A DNA stretch of 16,669 bases from Nitrospiraceae bacterium (GCA_003453735.1 DMNE01000195.1:4816-21484), one strand, 5' to 3'. Shown: positions 1-8,124, counted from the first letter of the stretch. The notes: a model not told the origin generated them from the sequence alone. Translations and numbers: made by a program.

Positions 1-2
1 AG

Positions 3-632
3 AAGGTGAACGATATTTCTCTGGAAAGGAAAGATATAGAAGAAGTCCTTGGAGGGTTTACCGGTACGATCCGGCAGACCCCTCCGATGTATTCGGCAGT
101 AAAGATCGGTGGGAAGCCACTCTACAGTCTTGCACGGAAAGGCATCGAGGTCGAAAGACCGGAACGGGACGTGCATATCAGGAGAATCGCTCTAGCCGAA
201 TTTGCGGCGCCTCTGTTGAAGATAACTGTTTTGTGTTCGAAGGGAACCTACATAAGGACTCTCTGCGATGACATCGGAGCGGTACTAGGTGTCGGCGCCC
301 ATATTACTGCGTTACAAAGGACGCGGATCGGCGAGTTCACCGTCAATGATTCCGTGACCCTGGAAGAACTTGAGGAAATGCCAAAGAGTAAAATTTTAGC
401 AGGCGGCTTTCGATCGCTCTTCGGTATCGATTCGGCACTTCGGCATCTCGGCGAACGTACATTGACGGAGACGGAGTTTATGAGGGCGCGCAATGGGCTA
501 CCCGTTCACTGTCATGAGACAGATCCTCTCTCAGAGAGGTTCATCCGACTGAGAAATCCATCCGGCAATCTTTTCGCTATAGGAAGAATTGCGAGCGGCT
601 TCATAAGCATAGAGAGGATGCTTCATGTCTAA
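3..632 (+). CDS. truB: tRNA pseudouridine(55) synthase TruB, 3' part (5' end outside window)
   Basis: TruB converts U55 in the T-loop of tRNAs to pseudouridine in the cytoplasm. About 209 C-terminal residues are visible; the reading frame is open to the window edge, so the true start and the catalytic Asp motif (GxxDxxATG region) lie upstream. The GTG at base 6 is only an internal codon. Diagnostic stretches are RQTPPMYSAVKIGGKPLY followed by ARKGIEV, and CSKGTYIRTLCDDIG followed by GAHITALQRTRIGEF, both conserved TruB core blocks. The last 60 or so residues, ending in a block like LFAIGRIASGFISIERML, fit the small C-terminal PUA-like domain. A 277-base gap separates it from pilM, so it probably ends an earlier translation-gene operon. 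No convincing terminator follows the stop codon. Confidence 0.93.
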   Translation, partial: KVNDISLERKDIEEVLGGFTGTIRQTPPMYSAVKIGGKPLYSLARKGIEVERPERDVHIRRIALAEFAAPLLKITVLCSKGTYIRTLCDDIGAVLGVGAHITALQRTRIGEFTVNDSVTLEELEEMPKSKILAGGFRSLFGIDSALRHLGERTLTETEFMRARNGLPVHCHETDPLSERFIRLRNPSGNLFAIGRIASGFISIERMLHV

Positions 633-755
633 AAAGTGTCATGAGAGTGTCATTTCAGCGACATTCGATTGACAAAGTGTGGCAATGGTTTCTGTTCTTG
701 AAAGAAAGAACTTCTTTTCCCTTGAAAAATCAATATATTGCAAATGTGACACTTT
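633..755. promoter_or_regulatory. Cluster of AAAGTGTCA-like repeats in the truB-pilM spacer (possible operator)
   Basis: Immediately after the truB stop codon the sequence carries aaagtgtcat (633-642), agagtgtcat (644-653) and aaagtgtgg (674-682) in direct orientation. An inverted copy, tgacacttt, lies at 747-755. The first two direct copies start 11 bases apart and the third starts 30 bases later, so all could lie on a similar helical face. A 10-bp palindrome, caatatattg, lies at 731-740. The cluster is upstream of the pilM promoter. Repeated, phased short motifs in an AT-rich spacer suggest a binding site for an unknown regulator; this is inference. The rest of the spacer (756-873) is AT-rich and shows no supported gene. 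Confidence 0.35.
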
Positions 756-873
756 CGGCATGAAATCTGCTAAGCATTTAGACTTGGTGGGTAAATTTGA
801 GATGAAGACAACACAAATATTAAAGCGTTATTTTAAGGTTTAAATTAAAAGTTATGATTTTTAATAAAAAAAC

Positions 874-902
874 TTGACAAGAAATTTTTTTTCTGTTATT
901 TA
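874..902 (+). promoter_or_regulatory. Sigma70-type promoter of the pil operon
   Basis: A perfect -35 box TTGACA (874-879) is followed by a 17-base spacer and the -10 element TATTTA (897-902). TG at 894-895, one base before the -10, gives an extended -10 (TGtTATTTA). Transcription would begin about seven bases after the -10, at 909-910, which is the A of the pilM start codon. There is no Shine-Dalgarno sequence between promoter and gene, so the transcript may be leaderless. The -10 hexamer itself matches TATAAT at only three of six positions; the call rests on the -35, the spacing and the extension. Confidence 0.6.
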
Positions 903-909
903 TTTAGCT

Positions 910-1959
910 ATGTTTGATTCAAAAGGGATCATAGGTCTCGATATAGGTTCCAGCTACATTAAGGCTGTTCAGCTCAAAGAGAGAGGTTCCAGCTATGAAC
1001 TGGAACTCTTTGAAATGCTTCCCATCTCGCCAGAGCTCATTGTTGAAGGCTCCATTATAGATGCTATCCGGCTGACGGAAGCGCTGAAGGAACTTACACG
1101 TAAGGCTAAGATAAAAAACAAGAATGTTGTCATATCCATATCAGGACATTCCTCAGTCATCATCAAGCGGATATCGTTGCCGGAGATGACCGAGGAAGAA
1201 CTGAGCGAGTCTATAAAGTTTGAGGCAGAGCAGTATGTGCCCTTTGACATCGAAGATGTTAATCTCGACTTTCAGATACTCGGTCCCAAGGAAGAAGCAG
1301 GACAGATGGATGTCATCCTTGTTGCGGTGAAAAGGGATGTCATCAACGATTATGTTTCCGTTGTGAAGGAAGCTGGTTTTAATCCGGTGATTGTGGATGT
1401 TGATGCCTTCGCCCTCGAAAACATGTACGGAGTGAATTATGAGATCGAAGCGGGGACGAATGTCGCCCTGGTGAACATCGGTGCGAGCAGCATCAACATG
1501 AATATCATGAGAGGAGGCGTATCGGTATTTACCCGTGACAGTTCCTTGGGCAGCAATGTCCATACCGAAGCCATGCAGAAGGAGTTCCATGTAACGTATG
1601 AAGAGGCGGAACGCCTGAAACGGGGTGAGGCATCGGAGAAGGTGAAGCGGGAAGATGCGTATTCCGTGATGAGTCAGGCATCAGGCGATATCTTTACAGA
1701 GGTCTCCCGCTCGCTGGATTATTTCAGGAGTTCGACGCATCAGGCAGACGTAAAAGAAGTGATACTGAGCGGCGGGTGCACTCTCATACCGGGTTTTCCG
1801 CGGTACCTTTCAGAAAAGATAGGAATAGCGGTGAGTCTGGTGGAACCTTTTAAGAATATTCAGATCCCCAAGAAATTCGATGCATCGTACATCAAAGAGA
1901 TAGCTCCTGTGGCAGCGGTTGCCGTAGGGCTTGCTGTCAGGAGGCCTGGAGACCGATGA
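910..1959 (+). CDS. pilM: Type IV pilus assembly ATPase-like protein PilM
   Basis: PilM is an actin/FtsA-fold cytoplasmic protein that binds the N-terminal tail of PilN and links the pilus motor to the PilNOP alignment complex. The 349-residue product has the expected nucleotide-binding blocks: GIIGLDIGSSYIKAVQL at the N terminus (phosphate 1), NIGASSINMNIMRGG near residue 190 (phosphate 2) and EVILSGGCTLIPGF near residue 285 (adenosine motif). Length is typical of the family. The ATG at 910 is chosen because the conserved N terminus begins there. An in-frame TTG at 874 would add 12 codons, but it is the promoter -35 box and the added residues are not family-like. The stop overlaps the pilN start (ATGA). 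It is the first gene of pilMNOPQ. Confidence 0.95.
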   Translation: MFDSKGIIGLDIGSSYIKAVQLKERGSSYELELFEMLPISPELIVEGSIIDAIRLTEALKELTRKAKIKNKNVVISISGHSSVIIKRISLPEMTEEELSESIKFEAEQYVPFDIEDVNLDFQILGPKEEAGQMDVILVAVKRDVINDYVSVVKEAGFNPVIVDVDAFALENMYGVNYEIEAGTNVALVNIGASSINMNIMRGGVSVFTRDSSLGSNVHTEAMQKEFHVTYEEAERLKRGEASEKVKREDAYSVMSQASGDIFTEVSRSLDYFRSSTHQADVKEVILSGGCTLIPGFPRYLSEKIGIAVSLVEPFKNIQIPKKFDASYIKEIAPVAAVAVGLAVRRPGDR

Positions 1960-2495
1960 TACGGATTAATCTCTTATCGATTAAACGGAAAAAGAGAGCA
2001 AAACCCCTTTCGTCCCTCGTCGTGATAGTCTCCTTTATCGGCCTTTTCCTGTTCCTTGTTCTGGCGTATCTGTACATATATCTTGGTTCCAATCTGAAAT
2101 CCGCTCAGGCCCATTTCGAGGACAATAAGCAGAAGATCGCTGAACTGAAGAAAAAAATCCAGGAAGTTGATGATTTCGAAAAACGCAACACGACCTTTCA
2201 GGAGAGGAATCAACTCATAGAACAGCTCAGGAAGAATCAGAATATCCCGGCCATGATGCTGGATGAGATCAGCAAGGATCTTCCAAACGGCATTTGGCTG
2301 CAAGCCCTGACCTTCAGCGGCGGTACGGTGAGTCTCGATGGCTATGCGTTTTCAAATGCTGAAGTGGTTGGGTATGTGGATAACCTGAAAAACTCCAAAA
2401 AGTTTTCTGATGTCTTTCTTCAAGAGTCAAAGCAGACGGAGTTAGAAAAGATTCCCGTATATTCATTTAAATTAACTTTCAAGGTAGCAGCGTGA
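1956..2495 (+). CDS. pilN: Type IV pilus inner-membrane protein PilN
   Basis: PilN is a bitopic inner-membrane protein. Its short cytoplasmic tail docks into PilM and its periplasmic part pairs with PilO. The 179-residue product begins MIRINLLSIKRKKR, matching the INLLP-type PilM-binding motif except that Ser replaces the usual Pro. One transmembrane helix spans about residues 20-43 (LSSLVVIVSFIGLFLFLVLA and following). A heptad-rich coiled coil follows (about 45-95), then a small alpha/beta periplasmic domain. The start is coupled to pilM by a four-base ATGA overlap, with an AGGAGG-like ribosome binding site inside pilM just upstream. The stop overlaps the pilO start. Confidence 0.94.
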   Translation: MIRINLLSIKRKKRAKPLSSLVVIVSFIGLFLFLVLAYLYIYLGSNLKSAQAHFEDNKQKIAELKKKIQEVDDFEKRNTTFQERNQLIEQLRKNQNIPAMMLDEISKDLPNGIWLQALTFSGGTVSLDGYAFSNAEVVGYVDNLKNSKKFSDVFLQESKQTELEKIPVYSFKLTFKVAA

Positions 2496-3097
2496 TGGCG
2501 TTAAAACTCAACCTTGATATGAAGACGATGCCGGCGGGAGCAAAGGCTGGCGTATTGGGAGCGTGTATTGTCGTTGTCTGTATTGTTGCAGGGCTATTCC
2601 TGCTCTTGCCACAACAGAAAGAGATCAAGAGGCTGAATGGTGAAATAACGAAACAGGACAACGAAATAGCGAGAGACCTGGCAAAGGTCGCGAAGCTCTC
2701 AATATTGAAAGTGGAAAATGAGAAGCTCAAAAACCGGCTGGAGGAATTAAAGCTGCAGCTTCCGGAGGAAAAGGAGATATCGAGCTTGTTGAAGCAGGTT
2801 TCCGATCTCGGTATAAAGTCGGGGCTGAAGATAATTTCCTGGAAACCGGAGCAGAAAAAGGATCACCCAAGTGGCATTGTCTATGAGATTCCTGTTTCTG
2901 TGGAACTCTCCGGAAGTTACCACAGTCTTGGTGTGTTTTTCAGTAGTCTGACTAAGCTCAACAGGATTGTAAATATCTCTGATATTAAGATAAGTGATCC
3001 AAAACCGGGCGTGAACGATGCAATAGTCAAGATAACGTTTAAGGCAGCAACGTTTTCTGCTGTGCCGGAAAGCGAACTCGCTGCAAAGGGGAAGTAG
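2495..3097 (+). CDS. pilO: Type IV pilus inner-membrane protein PilO
   Basis: PilO forms heterodimers with PilN in the periplasm and helps align the inner-membrane platform with the secretin. The product is 200 residues from ATG 2495; a GTG at 2492 would add one Met, and both fit the AAGG ribosome binding site at 2481-2484. A single transmembrane helix lies at about residues 18-38 (AGVLGACIVVVCIVAGLFLL). A coiled coil follows (about 45-90, with LRL/EKLKNRLEEL-type heptads), then a ferredoxin-like periplasmic domain containing the segment SVELSGSYHSLGVFFSSLTKL that is characteristic of PilO. The TGATG overlap with the pilN stop indicates translational coupling. The pilP start follows the stop codon with no gap. 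Confidence 0.94.
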   Translation: MALKLNLDMKTMPAGAKAGVLGACIVVVCIVAGLFLLLPQQKEIKRLNGEITKQDNEIARDLAKVAKLSILKVENEKLKNRLEELKLQLPEEKEISSLLKQVSDLGIKSGLKIISWKPEQKKDHPSGIVYEIPVSVELSGSYHSLGVFFSSLTKLNRIVNISDIKISDPKPGVNDAIVKITFKAATFSAVPESELAAKGK

Positions 3098-3622
3098 ATG
3101 ATGAAGGCCTGGTCAGTAATCGTATTGGTCACGATAGGGCTTTTTGCCTGCAAGAATGAGGCGACGAATCCTCACGGGGCCGCACTGCAACAACAGGCTC
3201 AGAAAGTCCAGAAGGCAGAACCCGAACCTGCTGGGCAAGCCGAGGCACCAAAGGTTGAGGCCGAGACGTATCTCTATAACCCGCAGGGAAGAAGAGACCC
3301 ATTTTTGTCGATCATAGAGACAACAAAGAAAGCAAGAGAGAGTGAGAAGGTAAAAGGGCTGAAGCCTTCTGAGTCATATGAAGTGAGCGAAGTAAAGGTG
3401 ATAGCAATCGCCTCGGCCGGAAAGAGATACTATGCCGAGATTCAACTCCCGGATAAGAAATATTTCACGGTGAAAGAGGGTATGCCTCTCGGTCTTTACG
3501 GAGGCAAGGTGGTCAAGATCACCCCTGAAGAGGTTGTCGTAAGGGAGTTTGTGAAAAATTATAGAGGAGAAACGCAACCGAAGGACATCATATTGAAACT
3601 CCGTCAGGAGGAGGGAGAATGA
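3098..3622 (+). CDS. pilP: Type IV pilus assembly lipoprotein PilP
   Basis: PilP is an inner-membrane lipoprotein whose beta-sandwich domain binds PilQ and whose disordered N-terminal region binds PilNO. The 174-residue product has a lipoprotein signal peptide ending in LFAC (Cys18), a disordered Ala/Glu/Pro/Gln-rich linker (about 25-60), and the family signature YNPQGRRDPFLS at about residues 61-72. The C-terminal beta-rich domain contains VKVIAIASAGKRYYAEIQL and KEGMPLGLYGGKVVKI. Two Met codons (3098 and 3101) could start it; the first abuts the pilO stop codon. The stop overlaps the pilQ start (ATGA). Confidence 0.93.
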   Translation: MMKAWSVIVLVTIGLFACKNEATNPHGAALQQQAQKVQKAEPEPAGQAEAPKVEAETYLYNPQGRRDPFLSIIETTKKARESEKVKGLKPSESYEVSEVKVIAIASAGKRYYAEIQLPDKKYFTVKEGMPLGLYGGKVVKITPEEVVVREFVKNYRGETQPKDIILKLRQEEGE

Positions 3623-5904
3623 GAAACAAAAGAATTATTTTTATGGTAGCGATTCTATCATTAATCCTTGGTGGGGGAGGGTACTGCACCGCGGGCACAC
3701 TCAAGCAGGATCCGCCGATGACGGCCTCGGCAGTCATCACAGATATCGCTATCGGAGATAATAGTTTGGAAATCAGGGCGACCCAGCCATTTGTATATAC
3801 AATCTACAAGCCTTCTGATCCTTATCGGATCAGTATAGATATGCCCGATGTTGCTATCGGTCAGTTCACGGACAGGATCATCTCGAAGCACGCAGGGATT
3901 ACTGAGGTCATGCCGTCACAGGTGACTTCACCGAAGATGACTGCGAGGGTTGAAGTCCTCCTTCAGAACCCTGCTGAAGTCGTGCCACTGTACCATGATA
4001 ATGTCCTTACCCTGAAGATCAAGGAAGCTTCGGGTGCGAGCCCGGCAGTGAAGGCAGAAGCAGCACAGGATACCACGGCCTCTTCAGAGACTCAGGTCGA
4101 GCAACCGGTTGCTGTTACGGAGGAAGGCGCATCGCAAGGAAAGAAGAACGATCCGGCAACCCCTGGACAGGAATCGGTCCAGAAGAGTGAACAGCCCTCC
4201 GCTTTGCCGAAGGCAACACAGATAACAGATATCTATTTTGAGCAGAAAGATGGCACTGTCGATGTTGTGATCGCGGGTGACGGGGTAATGAGCCCTACGG
4301 TGTTCACCTTGAAAAACAGAATCGTCATCGACATTGCCGATGTGAATCTGAAGGCGAAGGTTCCTTCCACGGTGATCAGCCCTGTCAAGGGAGTGAGGGC
4401 TGGCAAGCATAAGGATAAAACGAGGCTGGTTCTTGATTTGAAGGAGCTGAAGGGTTTTGACGTTTCTACAGTTAATAATAGTATCGTCGTGGCGATCCAG
4501 GGTGCGGAAGCTGGCGTAATGGTTGGACAGAAAGAGGTTCCTCAGGAGCCGCAGAAAACCGTCATGGAGGAAAAGAAGGAAATCGTACCTCAAAAGGCGA
4601 TGCCTTCTCCGAACGGTGCTGACAGTACAGAGGCAATGGAAACGGAAACCATTGCGGAAGGTAGATATACGGGCAAGAAGATATCCCTCGATTTTCAGGA
4701 CGCTGATATTGTTCCGATATTCCGGCTCATTGCCGACGTCAGCGGCAAGAACATTGTTGTGAGTCCGGAAGTGAAGGGCAGACTCACCATGAAACTGATC
4801 AATGTGCCGTGGGATCAGGCACTCGATCTTATCCTGAGGACCTTTTCCCTTGGTAAGACTGAGGAAGGTAACATCATCAGGATAGCACCTCTTTCCGTCC
4901 TTGCAAAGGAGAACGAGGACAAGGCAAACAAAAGGGAATCCGAGGCCAAGGCGGAAGCGTTAGAGACGAAGATTTTCTCGATAAATTACGCTGATGTCTT
5001 GGTGGTTGAAAAGTCCATCAAGGACTCCAAGATACTTACCTCTCGCGGAAGCCTCAGCGTTGATAAAAGAACGAGTTCCTTGGTTGTCAAGGACATCCCA
5101 TCGGTTTTTCCGACGGTGGAAAACCTCCTCAAAACCATTGACAAACCGATACCACAGGTCATGATAGAAGCAAGGATCGTAGAAGTGAATACCAGCGTCG
5201 CAAGTGACCTCGGCATTCAATGGGGGGTGAAATTAAGCCCGCTCAACGGTCTTTCGTCACTTGGAGGTCTCTCGACCCTCAATAAAGGCTCTTTCACCGG
5301 CAACAACTTCCTTGTTGACTTTCCGTCACCTTCGGCCGGTGCAGGCACTGGCTCAGGTATAGCTTTCGGACTGATGAATGCTTCAAAGACGCTGGGTCTT
5401 GATGTTCAGCTCTCAGCGCTCGAGACGCTGAGCAAGGGCAGGATAATCTCGAATCCGAGGGTCGTTACGACAGAAAACGAAAAGGCGTTGATTATGCAGG
5501 GAGAAAGTGACCCGTACCCGCAGCAAACAGCAGAGGGTACGATATCCACGGCGTATAAAGATGTCGTTCTCAGTACAGAAGTGACACCACATATAACCCC
5601 TGGCGGCTCTATTCGTATGGCTGTCCATGTGAAAAAGGAAGATGTCATAGGGCATGTGCAGATCCAGGCTTCTTCGGTCCCAGTGACATCTAAAATAGAA
5701 AGCGAGACAAATGTTCTCGTACAAAACGGAGAGACACTGGTTATTGGCGGCATCTATAAGAGAACAGACAACTATGCCAACTCAGGTGTGCCTGGATTGA
5801 TGAAAATTCCTATCCTCGGAGAGCTATTCAAGGAGAGATCGAGCAGTATAATTACCAGTGAACTGTTGATCTTCATTACTCCGCGGATTGTGGAGGCGCA
5901 GTGA
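3619..5904 (+). CDS. pilQ: Type IV pilus secretin PilQ
   Basis: PilQ forms the outer-membrane ring through which the pilus passes. The 761-residue product has a signal peptide (about 1-25), two AMIN peptidoglycan-binding domains (about 38-133 and 203-296), and between and after them acidic Pro/Glu/Gln-rich linkers. An N0/STN domain follows (about 349-430, starting KKISLDFQDADIVPIFRLIA), then an N1/NolW-type domain (about 450-525). The secretin core runs to the C terminus, with VMIEARIVEVNTSVASDLGI, GETLVIGGIYKR and the signature VPGLMKIPILGELF, ending in LLIFITPRIVE. The ATG start overlaps the pilP stop and follows a strong AGGAGGAGGG ribosome binding site. Length and domain order are normal for PilQ. 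No separate pilotin is recognisable, although either downstream lipoprotein might serve; that is a guess. Confidence 0.96.
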   Translation: MRNKRIIFMVAILSLILGGGGYCTAGTLKQDPPMTASAVITDIAIGDNSLEIRATQPFVYTIYKPSDPYRISIDMPDVAIGQFTDRIISKHAGITEVMPSQVTSPKMTARVEVLLQNPAEVVPLYHDNVLTLKIKEASGASPAVKAEAAQDTTASSETQVEQPVAVTEEGASQGKKNDPATPGQESVQKSEQPSALPKATQITDIYFEQKDGTVDVVIAGDGVMSPTVFTLKNRIVIDIADVNLKAKVPSTVISPVKGVRAGKHKDKTRLVLDLKELKGFDVSTVNNSIVVAIQGAEAGVMVGQKEVPQEPQKTVMEEKKEIVPQKAMPSPNGADSTEAMETETIAEGRYTGKKISLDFQDADIVPIFRLIADVSGKNIVVSPEVKGRLTMKLINVPWDQALDLILRTFSLGKTEEGNIIRIAPLSVLAKENEDKANKRESEAKAEALETKIFSINYADVLVVEKSIKDSKILTSRGSLSVDKRTSSLVVKDIPSVFPTVENLLKTIDKPIPQVMIEARIVEVNTSVASDLGIQWGVKLSPLNGLSSLGGLSTLNKGSFTGNNFLVDFPSPSAGAGTGSGIAFGLMNASKTLGLDVQLSALETLSKGRIISNPRVVTTENEKALIMQGESDPYPQQTAEGTISTAYKDVVLSTEVTPHITPGGSIRMAVHVKKEDVIGHVQIQASSVPVTSKIESETNVLVQNGETLVIGGIYKRTDNYANSGVPGLMKIPILGELFKERSSSIITSELLIFITPRIVEAQ

Positions 5905-5965
5905 GAAACAGGCATGGATGCAATTTATTACACAAAAATGTGCTTACTGACTATGAGGAGGTAAA

Positions 5966-6586
5966 ATGAGGAAAAAATATTTGCCATTCGTCACGGTGTG
6001 CTTTTTATTGGCCGCTCTTTTCTTAGGGAACTGCGGCGGCAGCGGGCCGGGTGCACCGGGATCGTCGGGAAGCGAAGATACAGGAATACTTCCAACAGTC
6101 ACCGCGATAACGCATAACACCGTCGTTAGTAATCAGGGAGACGAATGGGAGATAGATTTAATTCAAGATGTTTGTACGGGCGGTACGCTGGAAAAGTGGG
6201 GAAATGATTATGCGGAAATTAGTTTCACTGGGCAATATGTCAATCCCAATGTTACATCGAATAATCAGCTCTACGTTACGAATTATACGGTTTCATTTCT
6301 CGCCGTGAATCCAAGCAACCCGACAATCCCCGCAATCGTCGCGGGCAGTCAGGGTGCGATAACTATTGTGCCTAATACAACCACGGGTCCTTTTACTTTC
6401 CTGGTTTTCAGCACCGGAATGAAAGAGCAACTAGTTCAGGATTTAAATACGATCAATAGCGTTCCGAGCTTTCCTTTACAGTATAACATGGAGATCGTGT
6501 TATACGGCCAGGACAACTACGGAAACAGTTTTACCGTTGGACCCATTATTCGGCTCATAAATATTCAGGACTATAACAATTGTTAA
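5966..6586 (+). CDS. Predicted lipoprotein of unknown function in the pil operon
   Basis: The 206-residue product starts with a clear lipoprotein signal: basic MRKKY, a hydrophobic core, and lipobox LGNC with Cys23 as the lipid site. A Gly/Ser-rich tether follows (24-38). The remainder looks like one secreted beta-rich domain with many Thr, Asn and Val residues, and segments such as YAEISFTGQYVNP and PFTFLVFSTGM. Two further cysteines (Cys70 and the C-terminal Cys206) could form a disulfide. I do not recognise a family. It has an excellent ribosome binding site (GAGGAGGT at 5955-5962) and lies 61 bases after pilQ with no terminator between, so it is probably co-transcribed with the pil genes. 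No Asp at position +2 argues for inner-membrane retention, so outer-membrane or surface location is plausible. A role in pilus function is inferred only from position. Confidence 0.8.
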   Translation: MRKKYLPFVTVCFLLAALFLGNCGGSGPGAPGSSGSEDTGILPTVTAITHNTVVSNQGDEWEIDLIQDVCTGGTLEKWGNDYAEISFTGQYVNPNVTSNNQLYVTNYTVSFLAVNPSNPTIPAIVAGSQGAITIVPNTTTGPFTFLVFSTGMKEQLVQDLNTINSVPSFPLQYNMEIVLYGQDNYGNSFTVGPIIRLINIQDYNNC

Positions 6587-6602
6587 ACATGCTGGAGGGA
6601 TC

Positions 6603-8045
6603 ATGAAGGGTAAGAAATTATGGTTGTTTGTACTGATAGTGCCCGCGCTGCTTTTTCTTTCTAGCTGCGGGGGCGATAGTGCAGGAGGGGGCTTTACTCC
6701 GACTGGGGCAACTCCAGGAGTACCTGAGTCCATCCAGCTGCTGCCGAGTCTCTTTGTAGCAGCCACAAACGGCTGTATTACACTGAATGCCCAGGTGCTT
6801 GACGGAAATGGTGTTCCCGTGGCGAATGTTCCTGTGCTCTTCACAAACCTGTCTGCTCCTTTTGGCATGATCTACAACAGTTGTGATCCGCCGGACCGGA
6901 TTGCGGTCACATCGGCTATCACGGACATCAATGGATTTGCAAGGGTCATACTCTCTTCGACCACCGAAGGGTTTGACACCGTAGTTGCGCAGATGAATAT
7001 CGGAGGCCTGCCGAGAACCGAAAAGACGATGTTTTTTACGTCCGCTATTACCTCAACGTTTACCCCGACCCTGACGCTTGATATTGATGCAGGAGAGGGG
7101 ACCTTCTCAGATGTGCCGGCGGATTACACCCTGTTTAAGACCCCGAATGACACTACCCGAGCGATCCGGGCGACCGTCACGAACGGCATATTTCTTGTGC
7201 AAGGGAGCAATGTCACCTTCGCCGCCGACCAGCCTTATAAGCTCGGGTCGGCTGCTACCTGTAGCGATGGAAGCACAGCCTGCGCTGTCTCTTTTCCGGA
7301 TGCGAGTCAAACTGGAGATGTCAAGACTACGAACAGCGCTGGGCAGGCATCTACGACGGTTGTGGTGGCTCCGGCAGCCCTTAGTTCCGTCCAATCGGTT
7401 CTCAACATTACTGCAACGGCAAGCAACGGTGCGTTTAATTTAGTTAGCCTATTTTTGAAGCCTGTGACGGTTAGCTCGGTCACCGTAAGCGGACCATCGA
7501 CAGTGGCAGCATCGACACCGACAACCCCAACAACAGCTACTTACACAGCGGCTGCGACGACAACGGTGGGAACACCTGTGCCTGACGGGACTACAGTGAA
7601 TTTTACTGCATCCGACGGCGGTATCACTCCTTTTGCCCAGACAACGAGTGGCGCTGCACAAGCTACTTATACCGCCCCTGTAGTAACCTCAAGCACCCCG
7701 GTAACCATAACCGCATCAGTCAATGGTGTGAAGAGCGCACCATTTGCGGTAACGGTCACACCAGCCGCGGCGGCATTGACAATTACGCCATCAAGCGGCG
7801 GTGGGAGTTGTTCGGCTCCTGTAGCTTCACTGTTTGTTGTCACTGGCGGCGTTCCGCCTTACAATGCTGTCTCTTCAACTCCGAGTCAGGTGGCTATCAC
7901 AGGTGGCTCGAATATTCCAAGCGGCGGTACATTTACCGCAACCCCTGCTGGTACTTGCAATGTCGCTGCAAGTACGCCTTTTGCCATTGTAGTGACAGAT
8001 AGTGTAGGAAACGTGGCTTCACTGACATATACCCTTGGGCTTTAG
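6603..8045 (+). CDS. Ig-like domain lipoprotein (invasin/Big_1-like) at the end of the pil operon
   Basis: The 480-residue product has a lipoprotein signal with lipobox LSSC (Cys22), then a Gly-rich tether. It appears to be a string of about four immunoglobulin-like beta-sandwich modules. The first (about 40-150) carries the bacterial Ig/invasin pattern: LNAQVLDGNGVPVANVPVLF, then DINGFARVIL. The second (about 155-288) is a less typical unit with two cysteines in CSDGSTAC. The third (about 289-385) is Thr/Ala-rich with DGTTVNFTASDGG. The fourth (about 386-480) contains VTGGVPPYN and ends in SLTYTLGL. There is no C-terminal anchor or sortase signal, so the N-terminal lipid is the only visible attachment. 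Such rods commonly extend from the surface or mediate adhesion. It lies 16 bases after the previous lipoprotein gene with a GGAGGG-type ribosome binding site, and is followed by the operon terminator. Function is inferred, not known. Confidence 0.85.
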   Translation: MKGKKLWLFVLIVPALLFLSSCGGDSAGGGFTPTGATPGVPESIQLLPSLFVAATNGCITLNAQVLDGNGVPVANVPVLFTNLSAPFGMIYNSCDPPDRIAVTSAITDINGFARVILSSTTEGFDTVVAQMNIGGLPRTEKTMFFTSAITSTFTPTLTLDIDAGEGTFSDVPADYTLFKTPNDTTRAIRATVTNGIFLVQGSNVTFAADQPYKLGSAATCSDGSTACAVSFPDASQTGDVKTTNSAGQASTTVVVAPAALSSVQSVLNITATASNGAFNLVSLFLKPVTVSSVTVSGPSTVAASTPTTPTTATYTAAATTTVGTPVPDGTTVNFTASDGGITPFAQTTSGAAQATYTAPVVTSSTPVTITASVNGVKSAPFAVTVTPAAAALTITPSSGGGSCSAPVASLFVVTGGVPPYNAVSSTPSQVAITGGSNIPSGGTFTATPAGTCNVAASTPFAIVVTDSVGNVASLTYTLGL

Positions 8046-8068
8046 AAGATAGCAGGCTGGTCAGAGAG

Positions 8069-8101
8069 AAGGGCGGGCGAAAAAGCCCGCCCTTTTTTTT
8101 T
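8069..8101 (+). terminator. Intrinsic terminator of the pil operon
   Basis: A perfect 8-bp GC-only stem, gggcgggc (8071-8078) with gcccgccc (8085-8092), encloses the six-base loop gaaaaa. It is followed directly by nine T residues (8093-8101). It lies 24 bases after the stop codon of the Ig-like lipoprotein gene. This is a classical Rho-independent terminator and marks the end of the transcription unit that starts at pilM. Confidence 0.95.
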
Positions 8102-8124
8102 CATTCCCTCGAAATCTTTCTCCC

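Noticed and set aside
680..700. Possible sigma54 promoter (tggcaatggtttctg)
   Set aside because: The -24 GG is present but the required GC at -12 is missing at the correct spacing.
700..719. Possible truB terminator hairpin (gaaagaa/ttcttttc)
   Set aside because: Purine-pyrimidine runs pair only weakly, with no GC stem and no proper T-run.
802..843. A 13-codon ORF (MKTTQILKRYFKV) as a pilM leader peptide
   Set aside because: Too short, poor ribosome binding site spacing, and no regulatory codon pattern; random in AT-rich DNA.
874..909. TTG codon at 874 as an earlier pilM start
   Set aside because: The TTG is the first half of the perfect -35 box TTGACA, has no ribosome binding site, and adds 12 residues not seen at PilM N termini.
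7080..7660. DNA-level tandem repeats in the Ig-like lipoprotein gene
   Set aside because: The Ig-like modules are divergent in sequence; only short Thr/Ala codon runs recur, with no true nucleotide repeat unit.
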